Positions 54,349-63,965 of a DNA stretch of 64,000 nt are shown in pieces. The DNA lies in contig NZ_CP097635.1 of NCBI RefSeq assembly GCF_023573145.1, positions 186,001-250,000 on the forward strand, read 5' to 3'. The DNA is from Aquincola tertiaricarbonis. GTDB lineage: Bacteria; Pseudomonadota; Gammaproteobacteria; Burkholderiales; Burkholderiaceae_C. The notes below the pieces were generated by a model. That model was not told the DNA's origin, did no database searches, and saw only the letters and a program-made list of their open reading frames with translations. Positions within the stretch are counted from its first letter, which is position 1; each line of letters starts with the position of its first letter. Both the position numbers and the translations under genes were made by a program.

Positions 54349-56771
54349 GCCCCTCGTCCACCGCCCTTCCCCCGGGCTCGCCTGCCGAGCCCTTCGACCC
54401 GCGCTCGGGCTCCTTGATCGAGCGCGCCCTGTTCAACCACCGCTGGGTGGTGCTGCTGCTGTGCGCGCTGGTCACGGGGCTGCTGGGCTGGCAGGCCACG
54501 CGGCTGCAGCTCAACGCCAGCTTCGAAAAGACCATCCCCACCGGCCACCCGTACATCCAGAACTTCCTGCAGCACCAGGCCGAGCTGAGCGGCCTGGGCA
54601 ATGCGGTGCGCATCGCGGTGGCGGCGCCGCAAGGCATCTATGAAGCCAGGTACCTGGACACGCTGCGCCGCCTGTCCGATGAAGTGTTCCTGCTGCCCGG
54701 CGTCGACCGTGCCCGCATGAAGTCGCTGTGGACACCCAGCACCCGCTGGGTGGGCGTGACCGAAGACGGCCTGGAAGGCGGCCCGGTGATCCCCGACGGC
54801 TACGACGGCAGCCCTGCCAAGCTGGCGCAGCTGCAGGCCAACGTGGCGCGCTCGGGCGAGATCGGCCAACTGGTGGCGCGCGACGGGCAGTCCAGCGTGA
54901 TCTTCGTGCCGCTGCTGGCCCAGGACGCGCAGGGCCGGCCGCTGGACTACGCCGCGCTGGCCAACCGGCTGGAAGACCTGCGCACGCGCTACCAGGCCGA
55001 AGGCGTGGCGGTGCACATCACCGGCTTCGCCAAGCTGGTGGGCGACCTCATCGAAGGGGTGCGCGCGGTGCTGGTGTTCTTCGCCATCGCGGTGGCCATC
55101 GCCACGGTGATGGTGTTCGCCTATACCCGCTGCGTGCGCAGCACCGTGCTGGTGGTGGTGGCTTCGCTGGTGGCGGTGGTGTGGCAGCTGGGCCTGCTGC
55201 CGCTGCTGGGCTATGCGCTGGACCCGTACTCCATCCTGGTGCCCTTCCTGGTGTTTGCCATCGGCATGAGCCATGGCGCGCAGAAGATGAACGGCATCAT
55301 GCAGGACGTGGGCCGCGGCGTGCACAAGCTGGTGGCCGCGCGCTTCACCTTCCGCCGCCTGTTCCTGGCGGGCCTGACCGCGCTGCTCGCCGATGCGGTG
55401 GGCTTCGCGGTGCTGCTGGTGATCGACATCCAGGTCATCCGCGAGCTGGCCATCGCCGCCTCCATCGGCGTGGCGGTGCTGATCTTCACCAACCTCATCC
55501 TGCTGCCGGTGCTGCTGAGCTACACCGGCGTCAACGCCCGCGCCGCCCAGCGCAGCCTGCGTGACGAGCAGCTGGAAGCCAGCGGCGCCGCGCGCCATCC
55601 GCTGTGGCGGCTGCTGGACCGCTTCACCCAGCGGCGCTGGGCCAGCGTGGCGGTGCTGGTCGGCCTGGTGATGGGCGTGGGCGGCTTCGCGGCCAGCCTG
55701 CAGCTGAAGATCGGCGACCTGGACCCCGGTGCGCCCGAGCTGCGCGAGGCCAGCCGCTACAACCGCGACGTGGCCTTCATGAACGCCGCCTACGGCGCCA
55801 GCAGCGACGTGCTGGCGGTGATGGTCAAGACCCCCGACGGCCAGTGCTCGGCCTACGAGACGCTGAACAAGGTGGACGCGCTGGAGTGGCAGCTGCGCCA
55901 GATCGACGGCGTGGAAAGCACCAACACGCTGGCGCTGCTGAACCGCCGTGTGCTCACCGGCCTGAACGAAGGCAACCCGCGCTGGTACGAGTTCCTGCCC
56001 AACCAGGACATGCTCAACACGGTGACGGCCGGCGCGCCCCGCGGCCTGTACAACGATGCCTGCAACCTGCTGACGGTGTACGCCTACCTGCGCGACCACA
56101 AGGCCGAGACGCTGCAGCGCGTGGTGCAGCACGTCGAGGCCTTCGCCCAGGCCAACGACAGCGCCGACGTCAAGTTCCTGCTGGCCGCCGGCAGCGCCGG
56201 CATCGAGGCCGCCACCAACATCGTGGTGCACGAAGCCTGGCGCCTGATGCTGGTGATGGTGTACGGCGCGGTGGTGCTGCTGTGCTTCATCACCTTCCGC
56301 AGCTGGCGGGCGGTGGTGGTGGCGGTGCTGCCGCTGGTGGTCACCTCCTTCCTGGCCGAGGCGCTGATGGTGGCGCTGGGCATGGGCGTGAAGGTGGCCA
56401 CGCTGCCCGTGATCGCGCTGGGCGTGGGCATCGGCGTGGACTATGCGCTGTACATCCTCAGCGTCACGTTGGCGCAGCTGCGTCAGGGCAAGAGCCTGTC
56501 TGAGGCGTACTACCGCGCGCTGCTGTTCACCGGCAAGGTGGTGATGCTCACCGGCGTCACGCTGGCCATCGGCGTCATCACCTGGGTGGCCAGCCCCATC
56601 AAGTTCCAGGCCGACATGGGCCTGCTGCTGGCCTTCATGTTCCTCTGGAACATGTTGGGCGCGCTGGTGCTGCTGCCCGCGCTCGCCCACTTCCTGTTGA
56701 AGCCGCAACCAGGCCAGGCCGAGGACCCGGCGGCCATCCCGGGGCGCTTGTCCAAGGAGCTGACCGCATGA
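54345..56771 (+). CDS. MMPL/RND-family transporter
   Basis: This 808-aa protein has an N-terminal helix (WVVLLLCALVTGLLGWQA), a periplasmic domain, a block of five helices, then the same pattern repeated, giving about 12 helices with two periplasmic loops. Conserved parts include LVPFLVFAIGMSHGAQKMNG and VIALGVGIGVDYALYILSV, the RND proton-relay regions. Members move lipids, hopanoids or hydrophobic compounds. GTG start at 54345 overlaps the preceding stop; its stop overlaps the next ATG. It completes the envelope module. Confidence 0.9.
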   Translation: MSPSSTALPPGSPAEPFDPRSGSLIERALFNHRWVVLLLCALVTGLLGWQATRLQLNASFEKTIPTGHPYIQNFLQHQAELSGLGNAVRIAVAAPQGIYEARYLDTLRRLSDEVFLLPGVDRARMKSLWTPSTRWVGVTEDGLEGGPVIPDGYDGSPAKLAQLQANVARSGEIGQLVARDGQSSVIFVPLLAQDAQGRPLDYAALANRLEDLRTRYQAEGVAVHITGFAKLVGDLIEGVRAVLVFFAIAVAIATVMVFAYTRCVRSTVLVVVASLVAVVWQLGLLPLLGYALDPYSILVPFLVFAIGMSHGAQKMNGIMQDVGRGVHKLVAARFTFRRLFLAGLTALLADAVGFAVLLVIDIQVIRELAIAASIGVAVLIFTNLILLPVLLSYTGVNARAAQRSLRDEQLEASGAARHPLWRLLDRFTQRRWASVAVLVGLVMGVGGFAASLQLKIGDLDPGAPELREASRYNRDVAFMNAAYGASSDVLAVMVKTPDGQCSAYETLNKVDALEWQLRQIDGVESTNTLALLNRRVLTGLNEGNPRWYEFLPNQDMLNTVTAGAPRGLYNDACNLLTVYAYLRDHKAETLQRVVQHVEAFAQANDSADVKFLLAAGSAGIEAATNIVVHEAWRLMLVMVYGAVVLLCFITFRSWRAVVVAVLPLVVTSFLAEALMVALGMGVKVATLPVIALGVGIGVDYALYILSVTLAQLRQGKSLSEAYYRALLFTGKVVMLTGVTLAIGVITWVASPIKFQADMGLLLAFMFLWNMLGALVLLPALAHFLLKPQPGQAEDPAAIPGRLSKELTA

Positions 56772-57292
56772 AGTTCCCACGCTCAGCCCTGGGCTGCATC
56801 GGCCTGTGGATGTCCCTGCTGGGGCTGCTGACCGGCGCTGCCGTCGCGCAGCCGGGGGCCACGCCCGACCAGGTGTTCGACCGCTATGCCCAGGCCGTGC
56901 ACGCGGGCGACATGGCCGCGGTGCGCGCCCTGATCGCACCGGATGTCGAGCGCTCCGACTTCGTCGGCTGCCAGCCGCAGATGGACAACCCGACATGCCT
57001 GGCGCACTACATCGAGCAGACGGTGGTGGTGCCCAAGGCCAGCTTCACCGACCTGGGCCGCGTGCGGCGCGACGACCTGCTGGACGTGCGGCTGGAAGTG
57101 CGCAGCCCGCTTTACACGCGCGCCGGTGTCGACCGCATCGTCGGCCGCGACCTGCTGCAGGTGCGCGGCGGGCTGATCCGCAGCTTCCGCTTCATCCCCG
57201 ACTTTCAAGACCCGCCCACCGTGCGCTTCTTCGCCACGCTGGGCATCGGACCGGGGGCCCCAGCGGCCCGACCGGCCGCCTCTCAACCCTGA
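56768..57292 (+). CDS. Exported NTF2/SnoaL-like protein
   Basis: This 174-aa protein has a signal peptide ending GAAVAQ and an NTF2-like cone fold: TPDQVFDRYAQAVHAGDMAA, VRALIAPDVERSDFVGC, YIEQTVVVPKASFTDLG. NTF2-like proteins bind small hydrophobic ligands or act as isomerases and dehydratases. ATGA overlap with the MMPL gene. Function inside the pathway is unknown; a periplasmic substrate binder is one option. Confidence 0.75.
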   Translation: MKFPRSALGCIGLWMSLLGLLTGAAVAQPGATPDQVFDRYAQAVHAGDMAAVRALIAPDVERSDFVGCQPQMDNPTCLAHYIEQTVVVPKASFTDLGRVRRDDLLDVRLEVRSPLYTRAGVDRIVGRDLLQVRGGLIRSFRFIPDFQDPPTVRFFATLGIGPGAPAARPAASQP

Positions 57293-57312
57293 ACCAACGG
57301 ACCGACCCTCAC

Positions 57313-58479
57313 ATGTTCAAGTACTTTCCCACCAACTACGTCTGGAACCTCTCGGTCGACCTGGCCATCGAGATGGGCGCGCGCATCGGCGAAATCGAAG
57401 CCATGTGCGCCCCGCTGCAGGAAGCCGCCAAGGCCCCCGACGCCGCTGGCACCAAGGCCTTCCGCGAAACCTGGGTGCAGATGGCCGACCAGCTGTGCGC
57501 ACTGGCCGACGAGGACAAGGCGCGGGGCCGCCTGATCTCGGCCGGCGAGAAGCTGCGCCGCGCCAGCAGCTACCTGATCACCGCCGAGCGGCTGCAGGCC
57601 CACGATGCGCCCGGCCGCAAGGCGCTTTACGAGCGTGAACTGGCCTTGTTCCTGGAAGGCTCACGCCTGCTGGGCGACAAGGTGCAACGCGTGGAAATCC
57701 CCTACGAGGGCACAACGCTGTCGGCCCTCTACCTGCCCGCCCATGGCCTGCAGCCCGGCGAGCGTGCGCCGCTGCTGGTGCAGGTCAACGGCCTGGACTC
57801 CACCAAGGAGATGAAGTACCTGGTGGGCCTGCCGGCCTGGCTGGCGCAACGCGGTGTCTCTTCGCTGGTGGTCGACCAGCCCGGCACCGGCGAAGCCCTG
57901 CGCCTGCAGGGCCTGACCGCCCGCTACGACACCGAGCACTGGGCCAGCCGCGTGGTGGACTGGCTGGAAACCCGCGACGACGTGGATGCCCGCCGCATCG
58001 GCCTCGAAGGCGTGTCGCTGGGCGGCTACTACTGCCCGCGCGCGGTGGCCTTCGAGCCGCGCTTCGCGGCCGGCGTGTGCTGGGGTGCCAACCACGACTG
58101 GCGCGACGTGCAGAAGAAGCGCCTGGAAAAGGAAGGCGACTTCCCGGTGCCGCACTACTGGGCCCATGTGATGTGGGTGTGGGGTGCCAAGGACCTGGAC
58201 GACTTCATGCGCATTGCCGAAAACGTGCACCTGGACGGCGTGGTCGAGAAGATCCGCGTGCCCTTCCTGGTGACGCACGGTGCCAAGGACAGCCAGATCC
58301 CGCTGAAGTGGGCCGAGCGCACCTACGAGCAGCTGGTCAACAGCCCCAAGCGTGAACTCAAGGTGTTCACCGAACGCGAAGGCGGCGTGCAGCACGCCAG
58401 CTTCGACAACAGCATCAACGCCGGTCACTACATCGCCGACTGGGTCGCCGAAACCCTGGGCGCGCGCACGGCCGCCTGA
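57313..58479 (+). CDS. Alpha/beta hydrolase (FrsA / dihydroxypseudooxynicotine-hydrolase-like)
   Basis: This 388-aa protein has a helical N-terminal domain of about 130 residues and a C-terminal hydrolase domain with the nucleophile elbow GVSLGGYY (Ser), the oxyanion region VQVNGLDSTKEM, an Asp in THGAKDSQIP and a His near VQHASFD. The two-domain layout matches the group containing 2,6-dihydroxypseudooxynicotine hydrolase, which cleaves carbon-carbon bonds in diketones. In this operon it would act on the ring-cleavage product. ATG at 57313 is used; the upstream frame is a shadow. Confidence 0.83.
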   Translation: MFKYFPTNYVWNLSVDLAIEMGARIGEIEAMCAPLQEAAKAPDAAGTKAFRETWVQMADQLCALADEDKARGRLISAGEKLRRASSYLITAERLQAHDAPGRKALYERELALFLEGSRLLGDKVQRVEIPYEGTTLSALYLPAHGLQPGERAPLLVQVNGLDSTKEMKYLVGLPAWLAQRGVSSLVVDQPGTGEALRLQGLTARYDTEHWASRVVDWLETRDDVDARRIGLEGVSLGGYYCPRAVAFEPRFAAGVCWGANHDWRDVQKKRLEKEGDFPVPHYWAHVMWVWGAKDLDDFMRIAENVHLDGVVEKIRVPFLVTHGAKDSQIPLKWAERTYEQLVNSPKRELKVFTEREGGVQHASFDNSINAGHYIADWVAETLGARTAA

Positions 58480-58501
58480 ACCTCACGAGGAACCCCTGCA
58501 C

Positions 58502-59488
58502 ATGAACATCATCGGACCCGACGCCCTGATCTTCGGCGTGGACGACCTGGCCGCCTGCGGTCAATACCTGAGCGACTACGGCCTGAAGCACGTGGGCGAT
58601 GGCCGCTACGAAGCGCTGGACGGCACCGCCGTCGTCATCAAGCCCAAGGACGACGCGAGCCTGCCGCCCGCCATGGGCACCGCCAGCATGCTGCGTGAAA
58701 CCGTGTACGGCGTGGCCGACGTGGCCACGCTGGACGCCATCGAGGCGGAGCTGCGGCGCGACCGCGAGGTGAGCCGCCGCGACGGCGTGTTGCGCGCGGT
58801 GGACGACATGGGCTTTGCGCTCGCCTTCCAGGTGACGGTGCGCCGGCCGCTGAGCCTGCCCGCCGAAACCGTGAACGCCCCCGGCGCCGCGCCGCAACGC
58901 GGCCCCAACCAGCTGGCATTCCCGCCCGACCTGCCGGCGCTGCCGCGCACGCTGTCGCACGTCGTGTACTTCGTGCCCGACAGCGCCAAGGCCGAGGCCT
59001 TCTACACCCGGCTGGGCTTCGTCTGCACCGACCGTTTCACCGGCGTAGGCCCCTTCCTGCGCCCGGCCGGCACGCCCGACCACCACACGCTGTTCATGAT
59101 CCAGACGCCGCCCTTCATGAAAGGCTGCGAGCACTTCACCTTCCACATGGGCGGGCCCACCGAAGTGCTGCTGGCCGGCACCCGCTTCGTCGAGAAGGGC
59201 TACCAGAGCTTCTGGGGCCCGGGGCGTCACCGCTTCGGCAGCAACTGGTTCTGGTACTTCAACAGCCCGCTGGGCTGCCATGTGGAGTACGACGCCGACA
59301 TGGACCTGCACGACGACGCATGGGCCGCGCGCGAAGCGCCGATGGGCGCCGATGCATCGCAGCTGTTCCTCTTCCAGCACCGGGAGAAGTGGGCGCCTTC
59401 CGGCCCGCCGCCCGGCGGGCCGGTTGGTAAGGACGGTCCGCCTCCTGGGGCCGGCAAGCCCCAGGGCGACAAGCCCCACGCCGCCTGA
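58502..59488 (+). CDS. VOC-family extradiol-type dioxygenase
   Basis: This 328-aa protein has two VOC modules. The second keeps candidate metal ligands His (LSHVVYFVPDS), His (CEHFTFHMGG) and Glu (GCHVEYDADMD), the 2-His-1-Glu set of type I extradiol dioxygenases that open catechol rings next to the hydroxyls. A Gly/Pro/Lys-rich tail of about 30 residues (GPPPGGPVGKDGPPPGAGKP) is unusual. It lies 22 nt after the hydrolase gene, the usual pairing of ring cleavage and C-C hydrolysis. Confidence 0.8.
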   Translation: MNIIGPDALIFGVDDLAACGQYLSDYGLKHVGDGRYEALDGTAVVIKPKDDASLPPAMGTASMLRETVYGVADVATLDAIEAELRRDREVSRRDGVLRAVDDMGFALAFQVTVRRPLSLPAETVNAPGAAPQRGPNQLAFPPDLPALPRTLSHVVYFVPDSAKAEAFYTRLGFVCTDRFTGVGPFLRPAGTPDHHTLFMIQTPPFMKGCEHFTFHMGGPTEVLLAGTRFVEKGYQSFWGPGRHRFGSNWFWYFNSPLGCHVEYDADMDLHDDAWAAREAPMGADASQLFLFQHREKWAPSGPPPGGPVGKDGPPPGAGKPQGDKPHAA

Positions 59489-59500
59489 GGCCCCCCCGCC

Positions 59501-59851
59501 ATGCGCCTGTGCCATCTCGACGACCTGCCCGACGGCCAGTCACGCGGCTTCGACCCGCAGGGCCGCGGCCAGGACAGCCTGCTGCTGGTGCGCCGCGGCG
59601 GGCAGGTGCATGCCTGGCTGGACCGCTGCCCCCACCACGGCACGCCGATGGCGTGGCGCAAGGACGCCTACCTCAATGCCGCGGGCGACCGCATCGTCTG
59701 CGCCGCGCATGGCGCGCTGTTCGACATCGAGACCGGCCTGTGCACCCTCGGCCCCTGCCTGGGTGACCGACTGCAGGCCCTGCCCATCACCGTGCACCCC
59801 AGCGGCGAGGTCCACCTCGCCGACGAAGCCCTCCAGGAGACACATCCATGA
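59501..59851 (+). CDS. Rieske-type [2Fe-2S] ferredoxin-like protein
   Basis: This 116-aa protein has the Rieske cluster ligands in CPHHGTPM and CAAHGALFD. Such small proteins pass electrons to oxygenases or act as scavenger domains. It ends with a 4-nt overlap into the next monooxygenase gene, suggesting that the two work together. No reductase gene is seen in the window. Confidence 0.9.
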   Translation: MRLCHLDDLPDGQSRGFDPQGRGQDSLLLVRRGGQVHAWLDRCPHHGTPMAWRKDAYLNAAGDRIVCAAHGALFDIETGLCTLGPCLGDRLQALPITVHPSGEVHLADEALQETHP

Positions 59852-60978
59852 ACGCACAACCGCGCCGCATCCTCATCATCGGCGGCGGCTTTTCCGGCAT
59901 GTCGGCGGCCATCCAGCTGCGCCGCCAGGGCCACGAGGTCGAGCTGGTCGAGATCGACCCCGGCTGGCGCAGCTATGGCGCCGGCATCAGCCTGGGCGGC
60001 CCCACGCTGCGAGCGCTGCGCACGCTGGGCGTGCTGGACACCTTTCTGACCCTGGGCGCAGCCAGCGACGGCGTGAGGATCTGCCTGCCGCACGGCCCGC
60101 AGGTGGCCGAACTGCCCACGCCGCGCCTGGCCGGCGCGGACGTGCCGGGCGGCGCCGCCATCCTGCGGCCCGTGCTCGCCAAGATCCTGGCCGATGCCAC
60201 CGTGGCTGCCGGCACCACCGTGCGGCTGGGCTGCAGCTTCACCCGCATCGCGCAGGACGCCGAGGGCGTGGACGTCAGCTTCACCGACGGCCAGACCCGC
60301 CGCTACGACCTGGTGATCGGCGCCGACGGGCTGTACTCCAAGACCCGCGCCGCGATGTTCCCCGATGCACCGCAGCCGCGCTACAGCGGCCAGGCGGTGT
60401 GGCGCGCGGTGCTGCCGCGGCCGGCCGAGATCACCACCTGCACCATGTGGATGGGCCCGCGCGTCAAGCCCGGCGTCAACCCGGTGTCCAAGACCGAGAT
60501 GTACCTCTTCATCACCGAGCCTCGACCGACCAACACCCATGTCGACCCGGCCGAGTTCGCGCCCCGCATGCGCGCCTTGCTGGCCGACTTCGAGGCTCCG
60601 GTGCTGCGCGCCATCCGAGAGCAGATCGACGAGCACTCGCAGATCGTCTTCCGCCCGCTGGAAGGCCTGCTGATGCCACGGCCCTGGTACCAAGGCCGCG
60701 TGGTGCTGATCGGCGATGCGGTGCATGCCACCACGCCGCACCTGGCCAGCGGCGCCTGCATCGGCATCGAGGATGCGCTGGTGCTGGCCGAAGAACTGGG
60801 CCGCGGCAGCGACCTGACGGCCGCGCTGGCCGCCTTCGAAGGCCGGCGCTTTGAGCGCTGCCGCATGGTGGTCGAAAACTCGGCCCGTCTGGGCGAGATC
60901 GAGGTGGCCGGCGGTGACAAGGAAGAGCACGCCCGGATCATGCGTGAGTCGCATGCCGCGCTGGCGCAGCCGATCTGA
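59848..60978 (+). CDS. FAD-dependent aromatic monooxygenase (PHBH type)
   Basis: This 376-aa protein keeps all three flavoprotein motifs: GXGXXG in ILIIGGGFSGMSAAIQLRRQ, DG in LVIGADGLYSKTRAAMF, and GD in VVLIGDAVHATTPHLASGAC. Family members hydroxylate phenols or N-heteroaromatics using NAD(P)H and oxygen. Overlap with the Rieske gene and closeness to the extradiol gene suggest it prepares the ring for cleavage. It contrasts with the degenerate relative at 49060. Confidence 0.9.
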   Translation: MNAQPRRILIIGGGFSGMSAAIQLRRQGHEVELVEIDPGWRSYGAGISLGGPTLRALRTLGVLDTFLTLGAASDGVRICLPHGPQVAELPTPRLAGADVPGGAAILRPVLAKILADATVAAGTTVRLGCSFTRIAQDAEGVDVSFTDGQTRRYDLVIGADGLYSKTRAAMFPDAPQPRYSGQAVWRAVLPRPAEITTCTMWMGPRVKPGVNPVSKTEMYLFITEPRPTNTHVDPAEFAPRMRALLADFEAPVLRAIREQIDEHSQIVFRPLEGLLMPRPWYQGRVVLIGDAVHATTPHLASGACIGIEDALVLAEELGRGSDLTAALAAFEGRRFERCRMVVENSARLGEIEVAGGDKEEHARIMRESHAALAQPI

Positions 60979-60997
60979 AGCCCGGAGGGCCCTGCAC

Positions 60998-62158
60998 ATG
61001 ATCCGCACCGAATCCGCCCGCGGCCGCGCCGCGTTGATGGTGGCGCACTGCGCCGGCATGGTCGACCTGGTGGCCCTGCCCGTCTGGGTGGGCACGCTGA
61101 TCGGCCGCTACGGGCTCGACCCGCAGCAGGCCGGCCTGCTGGCCACCTTGTTCCTGGGTGGCGCCGTGGTTGCCAGCGTGCTGCTGGCGCCGCAGTTCCA
61201 CCGGCTGCCCGGTCGCCTCGTGGCCACGCTGGGCTTCGGCCTGGCGGGCGCCGGTTTCTTCGCCGTCAGCCGCACCAGCGACTTCGGCAGCATGGCCGTG
61301 CTGCATGCGCTGTCGGGCGTGTGCGCGGGGGCGGCGCTCAGCGTCACCCACGGCACCATCGCCCGCAGCGCCAATCCGCACCGGCTGTTCGCCATCGTCG
61401 GCATGGCACTGGGCGTGTTCGCCATCGCCTTTCTCGGCGCCACGCCGCAGGTGGTGGCGCAGGCCGGCGGTCCGGCCTTGTTCATCGTGCTGGCGGGTGT
61501 GATGGGCGTGGCCACCGTGGTCTCGGCCTTCGGCTTTCCGGTGCCTGACGCAGCGCCGGCCACCCAGGTGGCCAGCGCGGGCCGCATCCCCGCGGCGGTG
61601 TGGTGCGGCATCGTCGGCATCGCCTGCATGGGGCTGGTGCAGTCCATGACCTTCAGCTTCCTGGAGCGGGTGGGCGACCACCGCGGCTTCGGGCCACAGG
61701 CGGTCACCGGCGTGCTCATCGCACTGGGCTTCGTCAACCTGCTGCCCGCCGTGCTGGCCGCGCTGCTGGAAAAGCGCTGGGTGGCCCGCACGGTGATGCT
61801 GGTAGGCCCGGTGCTGCAGGCGCTGCTGGTGGCCACCATCATGAATGCCACGGTGTTCGCGCCCTATGCCCTGGCGGCCTCGGTGTTCGCGGCGGTGATG
61901 ATCTTCACCCACACCTTCGCCTTCGGCCTGCTGGCGCGGCTGGACACCAGTGGCCGCGCGATGGCCGCCACGCCGGCCATGCTGATGATCGGCGCCGCCC
62001 TCGGGCCCATTCTCGGCGGCACGTTGGTCAAGGCCGCGGGCTATGGCAGCCTGGGCGCCGCGGCGCTGCTGATCGCGGCGGTGGCGGTGTTCTGCTTCTC
62101 GCGCCTGCCCGGCCGAGCGGCGCCGCATGCCAACGGCCCCCAGGTGGCGGCGCACTAA
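60998..62158 (+). CDS. MFS transporter
   Basis: This 386-aa protein has about 12 hydrophobic helices in two halves with the MFS layout (LPVWVGTLIGRYGLDPQQAG, LLATLFLGGAVVASVLLAPQ, GVLIALGFVNLLPAVLAALL). It is in the catabolic operon, 19 nt after the monooxygenase gene, with GGAGGG before the ATG. It probably imports the aromatic substrate or exports an intermediate; sequence does not tell which. Confidence 0.85.
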   Translation: MIRTESARGRAALMVAHCAGMVDLVALPVWVGTLIGRYGLDPQQAGLLATLFLGGAVVASVLLAPQFHRLPGRLVATLGFGLAGAGFFAVSRTSDFGSMAVLHALSGVCAGAALSVTHGTIARSANPHRLFAIVGMALGVFAIAFLGATPQVVAQAGGPALFIVLAGVMGVATVVSAFGFPVPDAAPATQVASAGRIPAAVWCGIVGIACMGLVQSMTFSFLERVGDHRGFGPQAVTGVLIALGFVNLLPAVLAALLEKRWVARTVMLVGPVLQALLVATIMNATVFAPYALAASVFAAVMIFTHTFAFGLLARLDTSGRAMAATPAMLMIGAALGPILGGTLVKAAGYGSLGAAALLIAAVAVFCFSRLPGRAAPHANGPQVAAH

Positions 62159-62165
62159 GGTGGCC

Positions 62166-63143
62166 ATGACGACACGACGACACCTGGCCACGCTGCTGGC
62201 TGCCGCCCTGTGCCTGGGCACCGCGCTGCCGGCCCGCGCCGCCTGGCCCGACAAGCCCATCACCCTGGTGGTGCCCTACACGCCGGGCTCGCCGGCCGAC
62301 ACGCTGGCGCGCACGCTGGGCGAAGGCCTGTCCAGGCGCCTGGGCACGCCGGTGGTGGTGGAGAACAAGCCCGGCGGCAACACGCAGATCGGCACCGCCT
62401 ACACCGCCCGCGCCCAGCCCGACGGCTACACGCTGATGCTGGGCAACATGGACTCGCACGTGGTGCACCCGCTGCTGGGCAAGCACCTGAGCTACGACGC
62501 GGTGCGCGACTTCGCGCCGGTGGCGCTGGTGGCCCGGCCCACCACGGTGCTGGTGGCCAGCCCCGGCGGCCCCGTGCGCGATGCGGCCGACCTGCTGCGC
62601 CTGGCCAAGGCGCAACCCGACAAGCTGAGCTACGGCTCGTGGGGCCAGGGCAGCGTGGCCCACCTGTGGGGCGTGCTGCTGGAACAAACCGCCGGCATCC
62701 GCCTGTACCACGTGCCGTACCAGGGCACGCCGGCCGCGCTGCAGGCGCTGATGGGCAACCAGATCGACCTGATGTTCGCGCCGCCGGCGCTGGCCGTCGC
62801 GCAGGCGCAGGCCGGCAAGCTGCGGCTGATCGGCAGCACGGCCGCGCAGCGGCTGCCCCAGTACCCCGACCTGCCCACGCTGGCCGAGCAGGGCTTTGCC
62901 GGCTTCGAGGGCAGTACCTGGTTCGGCGTGTTCGCGCCGGCGCGCACGCCGACCGAACTGCTGGACCGCCTGAACCAGGAGCTGCAGCAGGTGCTGCAAA
63001 GCCCCGAGACCGCCAGCAAGCTGGCGCCGCTGTCGATGACGCCGCTGGGCGGCCCGCGTTCGGTGCTGGCCGACCTGCAGCGAGACAGCCGCGCCCGCTG
63101 GGCCCGCCTGATCGCCGAACGCGGCATCAAGCTCGAAGACTGA
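62166..63143 (+). CDS. Bug-family (TctC-like) periplasmic solute receptor
   Basis: This 325-aa protein has a signal peptide ending ARAA and the Bug signature: WPDKPITLVVPYTPGSPADT, NKPGGNTQIGTAYTARAQPD, GYTLMLGNMDSHVVHPLLGK, and DLMFAPPALAVAQAQAGKLR. These receptors bind carboxylates or aromatic acids and pair with TctAB permeases, which are absent here. Orphan Bug proteins are common in Burkholderiales. It follows the MFS gene by 7 nt. Confidence 0.92.
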   Translation: MTTRRHLATLLAAALCLGTALPARAAWPDKPITLVVPYTPGSPADTLARTLGEGLSRRLGTPVVVENKPGGNTQIGTAYTARAQPDGYTLMLGNMDSHVVHPLLGKHLSYDAVRDFAPVALVARPTTVLVASPGGPVRDAADLLRLAKAQPDKLSYGSWGQGSVAHLWGVLLEQTAGIRLYHVPYQGTPAALQALMGNQIDLMFAPPALAVAQAQAGKLRLIGSTAAQRLPQYPDLPTLAEQGFAGFEGSTWFGVFAPARTPTELLDRLNQELQQVLQSPETASKLAPLSMTPLGGPRSVLADLQRDSRARWARLIAERGIKLED

Positions 63144-63161
63144 CTGACCAAGGACTTATCC

Positions 63162-63965
63162 ATGCCCCGCCGCTTTGTCGACCTCTCGATCTACCTTGAA
63201 AACGACGTGCTGAGCGACCCGCCGCCGCTGGCGCCCAGGATCACCTACCAGAAGCATGCCGACACCCTGCCCGAGTTCATGGCCATGATCCCGGGCACGA
63301 AGCCCGAGGACTACCCCGACGGCGAGGCCGCCGCCGCCGAATGGGTGACGCTGACCACGCACAACGGCACCCACCTCGATGCGCCCTGGCACTTCCACTC
63401 CACCCAGGACGCGAAGAACGGCGGCAGCCGGCCCAGCATCACCATCGACCAGGTGCCGCTGGAATGGTGCTTCCAGAACGGCGTGAAGCTGGACTTCCGC
63501 CACTTCCCCGATGGCTATGTGGCCACCGCCGCCGATGTGCAGGCCGAGCTGGCCCGCATCGGCCACACGCTGCAGCCGCTGGACATCGTGGTGGTGAACA
63601 CCCGCGCCGGCAGCCGCTACGGCCACCCCGACTACCTGGGCGCCGGCTGCGGCATGGGCTATGAGGCCACCATGTACCTGCTGGAACGCGGCGTGCGCCT
63701 GACCGGCACCGACGCCTGGAGCTGGGACGCACCCTTCAGCTACACCGCCAAGAAGGTGGCCGAGACCGGCGACAAGAGCCTGATCTGGGAAGGCCACAAG
63801 GCCGGCCGCGACATCGGCTACTGCCACCTGGAAAAGCTCCACAACCTGGAGGCGCTGCCGCCCTTCGGCTTCACCATCAGCTGCTTTCCGCACAAGATCC
63901 GCGGCGCAAGCGCCGGCTGGACGCGGGCCGTGGCCATCTTTGAAGAAGCAGGAGCCACGGCATGA
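63162..63965 (+). CDS. Cyclase-family metal-dependent hydrolase (kynurenine-formamidase-like)
   Basis: This 267-aa protein has the conserved metal-binding motif HNGTHLDAPWHF and the later GIGY/H-type regions (DIVVVNTRAGSRYGHPDYLG, ISCFPHKIRGASAGWTRAVA). Members hydrolyse amides or lactones, including formylkynurenine and isatin. In this pathway it may open a lactone or amide after ring cleavage. AAGGA precedes the ATG; the stop overlaps the next start (ATGA). Confidence 0.88.
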   Translation: MPRRFVDLSIYLENDVLSDPPPLAPRITYQKHADTLPEFMAMIPGTKPEDYPDGEAAAAEWVTLTTHNGTHLDAPWHFHSTQDAKNGGSRPSITIDQVPLEWCFQNGVKLDFRHFPDGYVATAADVQAELARIGHTLQPLDIVVVNTRAGSRYGHPDYLGAGCGMGYEATMYLLERGVRLTGTDAWSWDAPFSYTAKKVAETGDKSLIWEGHKAGRDIGYCHLEKLHNLEALPPFGFTISCFPHKIRGASAGWTRAVAIFEEAGATA

